A stretch of 11,938 bases of DNA, taken from assembly GCA_030604345.1 (NCBI GenBank), contig JAUVWB010000019.1:1-11938 (forward strand). The letters run 5' to 3'. Shown piece after piece: positions 1 through 6,630 of the stretch. The translations under genes and the position numbers were made by a program. The notes under the pieces were generated by a model. It saw nothing but the letters and a program-made list of their open reading frames with translations. It was not told the DNA's origin and ran no database searches. Position 1 is the first letter of the stretch, and each line of letters opens with the position of its first letter. Source of the DNA: Desulfofustis sp. Lineage in GTDB: Bacteria; Desulfobacterota; Desulfobulbia; Desulfobulbales; Desulfocapsaceae.

Positions 1-1
1 C

Positions 2-1045
2 CGGCAGTTGGTCCTGCATACCCTGTCGCTGGCCATTGCCTTGGGCAGCTACGAAACCATCGGTCGTTTCCGTTCAAACGATGTCTATATGCCGTTGACC
101 CCGATGTTTCACGTCCATGCCTGGGGGCTCCCCTATGTGGCAACCCTGCTCGGCACCAAACAGGTCTATCCGGGACGCTATGAGCCGGAGATGTTGTTGC
201 GCCTGATTGCCACCGAGGGCGTGACCGCGTCCCATTGTGTGCCGACCATCCTGCAGATGCTGGTGACCAGTCCGGCAGCCCGGCAGGTTGACCTGTCGCG
301 TTGGAAGGTGATCATCGGCGGGGCCAAATTGTCCACCGGCCTGGCTGCGGCGGCGCAGGAGCTGGGGATCGTCGTCTATACCGGCTACGGCATGTCGGAG
401 ACCTGTCCGGTGATCAGCCTCTCGACACCGAAGACGACCATGCTGGGCCGGCTCGATGACGATCGGTTGCTGAATCTGGTGGTCAAGACCGGATTGCCGA
501 TCCCGTTGGTGGAATTTGAGGTGGTCGATCTGGATGGTACTCCGTTGCCCCATGACGGCGTCTCGGTCGGCGAAGTGGTGTTCCGCGCCCCGTGGCTGAC
601 CAGGGACTATTTCAAATCGCCGGCCAAGACCCGGGAACTGTGGCGGGATGGGTGGCTCCATAGCGGCGATGTCGGCCATATCGATGCGGACGGTTATCTG
701 CAGGTGACCGATCGGATCAAGGATGTGATCAAGACCGGGGGAGAATGGATCTCCTCTCTGGATCTGGAAAATTGCATCAGCCGCCACCCGGCGGTCCTGG
801 AGGCGGCGGCCATCGGGGTGCCGGACGACAAGTGGGGGGAGCGGCCGCTGTTGATCGTGACCCTGAAACCGGACCAGCAATCGGCGGTGGACAGTGACGG
901 TTTACGCGAGTTCATGGCCGAGGCCGCCCGGCAGGGGCTCATCCCCCGCTATGCCGTGCCGGAACGAATCCTGCTCGTTGAGCAACTGCCCAAGACCAGT
1001 GTCGGCAAACTGAACAAGCGGGCCATGCGCAAGGAATTCACCTGA
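2..1045 (+). CDS. Medium-chain-type fatty acyl-CoA ligase (AMP-forming), 3' part only
   Basis: This is the C-terminal part of an acyl-adenylate-forming enzyme that activates a carboxylic acid with ATP and CoA in the cytoplasm. The reading frame is open from base 2 and the window cuts the gene, so the apparent TTG at base 8 is an internal Leu codon. The phosphate-binding TSGTTG loop must lie upstream. Visible family motifs are the substrate-pocket segment around PMFHVHAWG, the adenine motif YGMSE (bases 386-400), the HSGD motif, the hinge region DRIKDVIKTGGEWISS, and the C-terminal KTSVGKLNKR with the catalytic lysine at codon 1007-1009. The sequence style (YGMSETCP, GGEWISSLDLE) resembles the AlkK/medium-chain fatty-acid ligase group more than the synthetase at 6631-8397. 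It converges on icmF, so it is probably a separate transcription unit. Family assignment is firm; chain-length preference is inference. Confidence 0.9.
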   Translation, partial: RQLVLHTLSLAIALGSYETIGRFRSNDVYMPLTPMFHVHAWGLPYVATLLGTKQVYPGRYEPEMLLRLIATEGVTASHCVPTILQMLVTSPAARQVDLSRWKVIIGGAKLSTGLAAAAQELGIVVYTGYGMSETCPVISLSTPKTTMLGRLDDDRLLNLVVKTGLPIPLVEFEVVDLDGTPLPHDGVSVGEVVFRAPWLTRDYFKSPAKTRELWRDGWLHSGDVGHIDADGYLQVTDRIKDVIKTGGEWISSLDLENCISRHPAVLEAAAIGVPDDKWGERPLLIVTLKPDQQSAVDSDGLREFMAEAARQGLIPRYAVPERILLVEQLPKTSVGKLNKRAMRKEFT

Positions 1046-1049
1046 GCGA

Positions 1050-1113
1050 ACCACACCCTCCAGGCCCGGCTCGCCGCAGATAGACGCGAGCCGGGCCTGG
1101 TTGACCGTGTGGT
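1050..1113. terminator. Two-tier stem-loop between convergent genes, probable bidirectional terminator
   Basis: A perfect 15-base inverted repeat (CCAGGCCCGGCTCGC at 1060-1074, its complement at 1086-1100) encloses an 11-base loop. An outer 7-base stem (ACCACAC 1050-1056 with GTGTGGT 1107-1113) flanks it across an asymmetric internal loop. It lies 4 bases after the ligase stop and 21 bases after the icmF stop on the other strand, exactly where a shared terminator is expected. Neither side has a clear U-tract, so it is not a textbook intrinsic terminator. It may instead block exonucleases or work with Rho. Confidence 0.7.
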
Positions 1114-1134
1114 CATAAGGGGTGACGTCTACGG

Positions 1135-4100
1135 CTACATGTTACGCCGGTACTGGCCACCCACTTCGTAGAGCGCCCCGGTGATCTGGCCGAGACTGCA
1201 CGAACGTACCGTCTCCATCAACTCGGCGAACAGGTTGCCGCCGCTCAACGCCGTTTCCTGGAGGCGCTTGAGCGCCAGCGGGGCCTGCTCCTGGTGGCGC
1301 TCCTTGAACGCCGCCAGCCGATGCAGTTGTTCCTGCTTGTCGGCATCGGTGGCCCGGGCCAGTTGCAGGGTGGCGGCGACCTTGGAGAAGTCGGCATCGG
1401 GATTGCGGAAGGTGTTCACCCCGATGATCGGGTATTCGCCGGAATGTTTGAGCCGTTCGTAATACATGGATTCTTCCTGGATACGGCTGCGCTGATAGCC
1501 GGTTTCCATGGCCCCGAGGACGCCGCCGCGCTCGGTGATCCGGTCGAATTCACTCAGTACCGCGGCCTCCACCAGGTCGGTGAGGTCCTCGACGATGAAG
1601 CTTCCCTGATTCATATTCTCGTTCTTGGCCAGTCCCCATTCGCGGTTGATGATCAGCTGAATGGCCAGGGCCCGTCGTACCGATTCTTGGCTCGGGGTGG
1701 TGATCGCCTCGTCGTAGGCGTTGGTGTGCAGGCTGTTGCAGTTGTCGTAGATGGCGCAGAGTGCCTGCAGGGTGGTGCGGATGTCGTTGAACTGGATCTC
1801 CTGACTGTGTAGTGATCGTCCTGAGGTCTGAATATGGTACTTGAGCCGCTGCGAGGTGCTGTTCGCCCCGTATTTTTCGCGCATGGCCACCGCCCAGATG
1901 CGCCGGGCGACCCGGCCAATCACCGTGTATTCAGGGTCCATGCCGTTGGAGAAAAAGAATGACAGGTTCGGGGCGATCTGGTCGATGTGCATGCCCCGGG
2001 CCAGGTAGTATTCCACATAGGTGAAGCCGTTTGCCAGGGTCAGGGCCAGCTGGGTGATGGGGTTGGCGCCGGCCTCGGCGATATGGTAGCCGGAGACCGA
2101 GACCGAATAGAAATTGCGCACCTGGTTGGCGATGAAATATTCCTGGATATCGCCCATCATTTTCAGGGCGAACTCGATGGAGAAGATGCAGGTATTCTGC
2201 CCCTGATCCTCCTTGAGGATATCGGCCTGTACGGTGCCGCGGACGTTGTGGAGGACGGTTTGCCGAATCTCGGCCCGTTCCCCGTCGCTTGGTTCGCGAC
2301 CCTGGCGCTGGCGGAAGGCGTCGATCTGCTGGTCGATGGCGGTGTTCATGAACATGGCCAGAATGATCGGTGCCGGCCCGTTGATGGTCATCGATACGGA
2401 GGTGGTCGGGCTGCACAGATCGAACCCGTCATAGAGCAGTTTGACGTCGTCGAGCGTACAGACGCTGACCCCGGAGTTGCCGATCTTGCCGTAGATATCG
2501 GGGCGCTCGGCCGGGTCCCAGCCGTACAGCGTGACCGAATCGAAGGCGGTGGAGAGCCGTTTGGCCGCGTAGTTCTCCGACAGGAGCTTGAAGCGTCGGT
2601 TGGTCTGGGCCGGGCCGCCTTCGCCGGCAAACATCCTGGTGGGATCCTCGGCGGTTCGCTTGAGCGGGAAGACACCCCCGGTATAGGGAAAATAGCCGGG
2701 GAGGTGTTCATGGCGCAGCCAGGTGTAGAGGTCTCCCGGATCCTGGAAGCGGGGCAACGAAATCTTCGGGATGCGCGAGTGGCACAGCGATGTGGTATAC
2801 AGCGGCACCCGAACCTCTCGGCCCCTGACTGTATACACCAGTTCGTCGCCGCTGTAGGCCTGCTTGATATCAGCCCAGGTGGCGAGTGTTTCTTCGGTCT
2901 GTTTGTCCACGTGGCTACGATAGGTCTCGATGGCCTGCTGCAGCTGTTCCCGGGCCGCCGCGGCCGTTTCGTCGCCGGTGAGCAGGTCGAGGCTGTTGCG
3001 CAGGTGATGGACCCGTCGCACCGCCGCCGCCTGTTCTTCGGTGCGGCGATGATAGGTGCGGACACGGTCGGCGATCTCGGCCAGATAGCGCAGACGCTCC
3101 GGCGGGATGACGATGGTCTTGGAAGACGAGACCTTACCGGCCGGCTTGGGCAGCGACGGTCTCAGCGTGCAACCGGTTTTGCCCTGCAGCTGCTCGATGA
3201 TGCCGTGGTACAGGGCAGTCACCCCGTCATCGTTGAACTTCGAGGCGATGGTGCCGTATACCGGGAATTCTTCCGGCCGGGACGACCAGGCCTTGCGGTT
3301 GCGCTGGACCTGCTTGCGGATATCGCGGATGGCGTCGTCGCTGCCTTTCTTTTCGAATTTGTTGACGACGATGATGTCGGCGTAATCGAGCATATCGATC
3401 TTTTCCAGCTGGGATGGCGCCCCGTAATCGCTGGTCATCACGTAGATGGACAGATCGGCCAGATCGATAATGCGGGAGTCGCCTTGACCGATACCGGCGG
3501 TTTCGGCAATGACCAGGTCGAAACCGGCGGCCTGGACCGCCAGGATGGCCTCGGGCAACGCCTCGGAGACCTCATGGGCGGAGTCCCGGGTGGCCAGACT
3601 GCGCATATAGACCCGGTCGGACTGGGCGATGGCGTTCATCCGGATGCGGTCGCCGAGCAGCGCGCCGCCGGTCTTGCGGCGCGACGGGTCGCAGCAGATG
3701 ACACCGATCCTGATCTCGGGCATGTCGTGCAGGAACCGGACGATGATCTCGTCGGTCAACGAGGATTTGCCGGCACCGCCGGTGCCGGTGACGCCGACCA
3801 CCGGCGGCCGATGTTGCTCGGCCAGCGGCCGGATCTGGCCGAGGAGCTGCTCCAGGCGGGCCGGATCATCGGCTTTGGCCTGCTGGAGGGCGGTGATGTA
3901 GGCGGCGATCATCCGCTTGTTGTCGCGACGCAGTTGCCCTGGGTCGAGGGTGTGGTGGCTGAGGGTGGAGAAATCCATCAGCTCGATCATGTGGTTGGCC
4001 ATCCCCTGCAAGCCCATGGTGGCGCCGTCTTCCGGCGAGTAAATCTTGGCGACGCCGTAGGCCTCGAGTTCCTTGATCTCATCGGCGACAATGACGCCGC

Positions 4101-4413
4101 CGCCGCCGCCGAACACCTTGATGTGCGAGGCGTCCCGCTCCCGGAGCAGGTCGATCATATAGGTGAAGGACTCCATATGGCCGCCCTGGTAGCTGGACAT
4201 GGCGATGCCCTGCGCATCCTCGTCGATCGCCGTATCCACCAGTTCCTGGACCGATCGGTTGTGGGCCAGATGGATCACCTCGACGCCGGAATCCTGCAGG
4301 ATGCGGCGCATGATGTTGGTGGAGGCATCATGGCCGTCAAACAAGGAGGTGGCGGTGATCACCCGCACATGATGGCGAGGTTTGTAGACGGTTATCGGTG
4401 CGTTCATGGTCAT
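1135..4413 (-). CDS. icmF: Fused B12-dependent isobutyryl-CoA mutase / G-protein chaperone (IcmF)
   Basis: This cytoplasmic adenosylcobalamin enzyme interconverts isobutyryl-CoA and n-butyryl-CoA; some family members also act on pivalyl/isovaleryl-CoA. The 1092 residues follow the IcmF order. A B12-binding domain (about 15-145) has the cobalt-ligand motif D26-G-H28. A MeaB/ArgK-like GTPase (about 200-415) has Walker A GTGGAGKSS (210-218), DPSRR (242-246), ETAGIGQ (304-310) and NKFE (351-354). A linker follows, then the mutase barrel (about 535-1085) with SGYHIAEAGA carrying His777. Aligned by eye with methylmalonyl-CoA mutase, the substrate-contact Tyr and Arg are Phe582 and Gln739, the IcmF signature. 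There are two in-frame ATGs. The first (4413) is only about 3 bases from the AAAGGG ribosome site; the second (4407, Met3) is about 9 bases away and may be the true start. It is unrelated to the type VI secretion protein also called IcmF. Confidence 0.97.
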   Translation of the reverse strand: MTMNAPITVYKPRHHVRVITATSLFDGHDASTNIMRRILQDSGVEVIHLAHNRSVQELVDTAIDEDAQGIAMSSYQGGHMESFTYMIDLLRERDASHIKVFGGGGGVIVADEIKELEAYGVAKIYSPEDGATMGLQGMANHMIELMDFSTLSHHTLDPGQLRRDNKRMIAAYITALQQAKADDPARLEQLLGQIRPLAEQHRPPVVGVTGTGGAGKSSLTDEIIVRFLHDMPEIRIGVICCDPSRRKTGGALLGDRIRMNAIAQSDRVYMRSLATRDSAHEVSEALPEAILAVQAAGFDLVIAETAGIGQGDSRIIDLADLSIYVMTSDYGAPSQLEKIDMLDYADIIVVNKFEKKGSDDAIRDIRKQVQRNRKAWSSRPEEFPVYGTIASKFNDDGVTALYHGIIEQLQGKTGCTLRPSLPKPAGKVSSSKTIVIPPERLRYLAEIADRVRTYHRRTEEQAAAVRRVHHLRNSLDLLTGDETAAAAREQLQQAIETYRSHVDKQTEETLATWADIKQAYSGDELVYTVRGREVRVPLYTTSLCHSRIPKISLPRFQDPGDLYTWLRHEHLPGYFPYTGGVFPLKRTAEDPTRMFAGEGGPAQTNRRFKLLSENYAAKRLSTAFDSVTLYGWDPAERPDIYGKIGNSGVSVCTLDDVKLLYDGFDLCSPTTSVSMTINGPAPIILAMFMNTAIDQQIDAFRQRQGREPSDGERAEIRQTVLHNVRGTVQADILKEDQGQNTCIFSIEFALKMMGDIQEYFIANQVRNFYSVSVSGYHIAEAGANPITQLALTLANGFTYVEYYLARGMHIDQIAPNLSFFFSNGMDPEYTVIGRVARRIWAVAMREKYGANSTSQRLKYHIQTSGRSLHSQEIQFNDIRTTLQALCAIYDNCNSLHTNAYDEAITTPSQESVRRALAIQLIINREWGLAKNENMNQGSFIVEDLTDLVEAAVLSEFDRITERGGVLGAMETGYQRSRIQEESMYYERLKHSGEYPIIGVNTFRNPDADFSKVAATLQLARATDADKQEQLHRLAAFKERHQEQAPLALKRLQETALSGGNLFAELMETVRSCSLGQITGALYEVGGQYRRNM

Positions 4414-4461
4414 TTTCCCTTTGTGATGGCTGGTTCACTTTCAGGCATCGACTGTTCGGTG

Positions 4462-4478
4462 CGGAAACCGCGTTTCCG
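4462..4478 (-). other. Small stem-loop in the icmF leader
   Basis: A 7-base perfect inverted repeat (CGGAAAC 4462-4468, GTTTCCG 4472-4478) with a 3-base loop lies about 50 bases upstream of icmF. It is not followed by a T-run on the - strand, so it does not look like an intrinsic terminator. It may fold in the icmF 5' leader next to the larger hairpin at 4506-4544. A function is not known. Confidence 0.35.
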
Positions 4479-4505
4479 GCTCTATCAGCAGGCGAAAAGG
4501 CATCA

Positions 4506-4544
4506 GGAAAGATCGGCCGAAAGGACGATGCGGCCGTTCTTTCC
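4506..4544 (-). terminator. Strong stem-loop between tetR and icmF
   Basis: Fourteen-base arms at 4506-4519 (GGAAAGATCGGCCG) and 4531-4544 (CGGCCGTTCTTTCC) pair with a single T-T mismatch (4513/4537) around an 11-base loop. On the - strand the stem begins about 40 bases after the tetR stop and ends about 93 bases before icmF. The position suits a tetR terminator, a partial terminator or an attenuator ahead of icmF. No T-tract follows directly; the next T-run (four T) is about 7 bases further on. I looked for a cobalamin riboswitch here because icmF needs B12, and did not see one. Confidence 0.45.
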
Positions 4545-4583
4545 CAACGGGTGAAAGGCAATCGGGGAAAGGGGGCGGCGTTT

Positions 4584-5225
4584 TCAGTCCGGGTTCTCGA
4601 CCAGGAACCTCATGATGAAATCGGTCTGCTGTTCAATATACTGCTCGATGGTAAAGTTTTTGGCGAAATACCAGCGTCTGAAGGACCAGGTGTGCCCCAG
4701 CACGGAGATGTTGTGGCCCATCAGGTTGATGGTGTCGTCGCGCAGTTCCGGAAGCATTCCCTTGCTTTTCAGCTTCCGCATGGCCTTGATGAAGATATCG
4801 GTGATCCGCAGTTCCGCCTCCAGCACTTTCTTTTGCCATTTGGGCGGCAGGAAGTGGGTGGCCTGATACATGAGCAGGATGTGATCGCTCATCCGGTTGC
4901 AAACCAGGAAGTACTCGCGGATCACTTCGGCCAGAGCCGCCTTGCCCACCAGTTCTCGACCCAGGGCCTGTTTGACCGCTTCCTCGACCTCGGCGTGAAT
5001 GGCGATGCAGACCAGGTAGAGGACATCGTCCTTGGTGGAGATGTATTCGTACATCGAGCCGATGGACAAGCCGGTCGCCTGGGCCAGAGCCCGGGTCGTC
5101 GTCTTGTGGTAACCGCGCTCGATAAAGAGCGGTACGGCGGCGTCGACGATCTGGCGGCGGCGCTCCTTGACCAGTTCCTTGTTTTTGATCTGGGTGGCGA
5201 CTTCTTTAATGTCCGTGTTGAGCAT
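4584..5225 (-). CDS. TetR-family transcriptional regulator, likely acyl-CoA or fatty-acid responsive
   Basis: This is a 213-residue DNA-binding repressor of usual TetR length. The N-terminal helix-turn-helix spans about residues 22-70, with the typical pattern ERRRQIVDAAVPLF, then TTTRALAQATGLSIGSMYEY and a following KDDVL. The remaining all-helical half (about 75-213) is the ligand-binding and dimerisation part. It ends with an aromatic-rich segment (HTWSFRRWYF, then IEQQTDFIM) of a kind I associate with regulators of fatty-acid and aromatic acyl-CoA catabolism. It sits between the dehydrogenase and icmF on the same strand, so its likely targets are this cluster and itself. The ATG at 5225 has only a weak AAGAGA ribosome site 7-12 bases upstream. 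Family is certain; ligand and targets are inference. Confidence 0.93.
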   Translation of the reverse strand: MLNTDIKEVATQIKNKELVKERRRQIVDAAVPLFIERGYHKTTTRALAQATGLSIGSMYEYISTKDDVLYLVCIAIHAEVEEAVKQALGRELVGKAALAEVIREYFLVCNRMSDHILLMYQATHFLPPKWQKKVLEAELRITDIFIKAMRKLKSKGMLPELRDDTINLMGHNISVLGHTWSFRRWYFAKNFTIEQYIEQQTDFIMRFLVENPD

Positions 5226-5283
5226 CGATAGCGTCTCTTGCTGAATGGATGAGTTGGAACGTTCCCTGGTAGCGGGGCTGAGT

Positions 5284-5314
5284 CAACTATCGATCAACCT
5301 AGTCAAATTAGTTG
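5284..5314. promoter_or_regulatory. Candidate operator upstream of tetR
   Basis: A 6-base inverted repeat (CAACTA 5284-5289, TAGTTG 5309-5314) frames an AT-richer patch upstream of tetR. Read on the - strand it contains TTTGAC, nine bases, then CGAT, and three TTGA words spaced 9 and 11 bases apart, close to one helical turn. The same TTTGAC-N9-CGAT arrangement lies in the promoter at 8490-8526. TTGACT could be a -35 box, but no good -10 stands 16-18 bases downstream. This is a plausible autoregulatory site, unproven. Confidence 0.3.
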
Positions 5315-5356
5315 CAGAACAAAAGTAAAATCCGTCTCCATGCCACGGTGTAGAGG

Positions 5357-5368
5357 CCGATGCATCGG
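5357..5368 (-). other. 12-base palindrome downstream of the dehydrogenase gene
   Basis: CCGATGCATCGG is a perfect palindrome 31 bases beyond the dehydrogenase stop. On the - strand it is followed, after about 25 bases, by a T-rich stretch (TTTTACTTTTG). It could be a weak terminator or a protein-binding site; the distance to the T-rich stretch argues against a standard intrinsic terminator. Confidence 0.25.
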
Positions 5369-5399
5369 TGCTTCGCATGAGCGGATAGCGGTCGTACGG

Positions 5400-6548
5400 C
5401 TAGCCGCGGATCAGGGTGTTGCCGATGACCAGTCGCTGGATTTCACTGGTGCCCTCGTAGATTTCGGTGATTTTGGCATCACGCATCATCCGTTCTAACG
5501 GGAATTCCCGGGTATAGCCATAGCCGCCGAAGATCTGCACAGCCTGGGTCGTGACTTTCATCGCCGTTTCACTGGCCATCAGTTTGGCCATGGCCGACGC
5601 CTGGGAATAGGATTGGCCGGCCCCGGCCCGATAGGCTGCCTGATAGACGAGCAACCGTGCCGCTTCGGTCTGGGTGGCCATGTCGGCCAGTTGGAACTGG
5701 ACTCCCTGAAAGGTGCCGATGGGGCTGCCGAACTGCATTCGTTCCCGGGCGTAAGCGACCGCTTGGTCGAGTGCTCCCTGTGCGATGCCCAGGGCCTGGG
5801 CGGCAATGCCGATCCGACCGCCGTCCAGGGTCTTCATGGCCACCCGGAACCCTTCTCCCTCGCTGCCCAGCAACTGGTCCTCAGGGATCAGACAATTATC
5901 GAAGACCAACTCCATGGTGGGTGACGAACGGATACCCATCTTCCGCTCTTTTTTGCCGAAGGTGAAACCGGGGGTGCCTTTTTCAACGATGAAGGCACTG
6001 ATCCCATGGTGTTTCTTCGCCTCTTTGTCGGTCCGGGCCAGGACCACGTAGGTTTCCGCATCGCCGGCATTGGTGATGAAGATCTTGGTGCCGTTGAGCA
6101 ACCAGCCGTCGCCTTGACGCACTGCGGTGGTCCGGGTACTGCCGGCATCGGAGCCGGCGGCGGGCTCGGTCAGGCCGAAAGCTCCGAGCTTTTCACCGCT
6201 GGCCAACGGGGCCAGAAAGCGCTGCTTCTGCTCTTCGGTGCCGAACAGAAAGATGGGGTTGGCGCACAGCGAGATGTGAGCCGACAGGGTGACTCCGGTT
6301 GATGCGCAGACCCGCGACAATTCCTCGACGGCGATGGCGTAGCTCACGTAATCCGCGCCGCCGCCGCCATATTCCTCGGGAAAGATGATGCCGGTCAGTC
6401 CCAACTCGGCGAGCTTGTCGAACATCAGAGCTCGATCGAACCGTTCCTCTTCATCACGAATCGTAGCTGTCGGGGCGATTTCCTCGGTGGCGAAATCACG
6501 TACCGTATCGCGAATCAAGCGTTGTTCTTCGGTCAGTTCAAAAATCAT
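5400..6548 (-). CDS. Short-chain acyl-CoA dehydrogenase (butyryl-CoA dehydrogenase type)
   Basis: This FAD flavoenzyme introduces a trans-2 double bond into an acyl-CoA and normally passes electrons to electron-transfer flavoprotein. At 382 residues it has the usual length of the soluble short-chain branch. The N-terminal helical domain is about 1-120. The FAD/substrate beta domain (about 121-230) holds [16 protein letters not shown] and FITNAGDAE. The C-terminal helical domain carries [25 protein letters not shown] and the catalytic base Glu365 in [11 protein letters not shown] clear GGAG ribosome site lies 7 bases before the ATG. It follows the acyl-CoA synthetase by 82 bases and precedes tetR. 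With IcmF nearby, n-butyryl-CoA to crotonyl-CoA is the likeliest reaction; isobutyryl-CoA or 2-methylbutyryl-CoA are alternatives that sequence alone cannot exclude. No etfAB genes are in the window. Confidence 0.95.
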   Translation of the reverse strand: MIFELTEEQRLIRDTVRDFATEEIAPTATIRDEEERFDRALMFDKLAELGLTGIIFPEEYGGGGADYVSYAIAVEELSRVCASTGVTLSAHISLCANPIFLFGTEEQKQRFLAPLASGEKLGAFGLTEPAAGSDAGSTRTTAVRQGDGWLLNGTKIFITNAGDAETYVVLARTDKEAKKHHGISAFIVEKGTPGFTFGKKERKMGIRSSPTMELVFDNCLIPEDQLLGSEGEGFRVAMKTLDGGRIGIAAQALGIAQGALDQAVAYARERMQFGSPIGTFQGVQFQLADMATQTEAARLLVYQAAYRAGAGQSYSQASAMAKLMASETAMKVTTQAVQIFGGYGYTREFPLERMMRDAKITEIYEGTSEIQRLVIGNTLIRG

Positions 6549-6584
6549 TCATGCGCTCCGGAAAAACCTACTCTCTTGTCTATA

Positions 6585-6623
6585 CAGGGCGACCGGAACG
6601 ACTAGGTTGGTCCGGCCGCCCTG
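6585..6623 (-). terminator. Intercistronic stem-loop after the acyl-CoA synthetase gene
   Basis: Thirteen-base arms (6585-6597 CAGGGCGACCGGA and 6611-6623 TCCGGCCGCCCTG) enclose a 13-base loop. The single non-Watson-Crick pair is A-C if read on the + strand but a G-U wobble in the - strand transcript, so the hairpin is best formed in the direction of transcription. It starts 7 bases after the synthetase stop. No T-tract follows directly; a five-T run lies about 20 bases later, just before the dehydrogenase ribosome site. It could be a partial terminator or an mRNA-stabilising or processing hairpin within one operon. Confidence 0.45.
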
Positions 6624-6630
6624 CGGATCA

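Noticed and set aside
8..10. TTG at base 8 as the start of the left-edge ligase
   Set aside because: The frame is open to the window edge, and the upstream codons (Arg-Gln) continue the usual family sequence. The N-terminal half of the enzyme is simply outside the window.
1135..4413. Methylmalonyl-CoA mutase large subunit as the product
   Set aside because: The domain order (B12 domain, GTPase, mutase) and the Phe/Gln substrate pair mark IcmF. Standard MCM has a C-terminal B12 domain and no fused GTPase.
1987..4554. Very long open frame (855 codons) on the + strand opposite icmF
   Set aside because: It lies almost wholly antisense to icmF, whose domains and motifs are unmistakable. The translation is rich in Gly, Asp and Val with no recognisable motif, as expected from the mirror frame of a GC-rich gene.
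4414..4583. Possible cobalamin riboswitch ahead of icmF
   Set aside because: I looked for the conserved B12-box pattern on the - strand and did not find it, and the spacer is short for that RNA class. The hairpins alone are not evidence for a riboswitch. A covariance-model search would settle it.
5226..5340. A defined sigma70 promoter for tetR
   Set aside because: TTGACT gives a fair -35 box, but no acceptable -10 box stands at 16-18 bases. Other pairings matched at most half of the consensus. Only the inverted repeat was kept, as a candidate operator.
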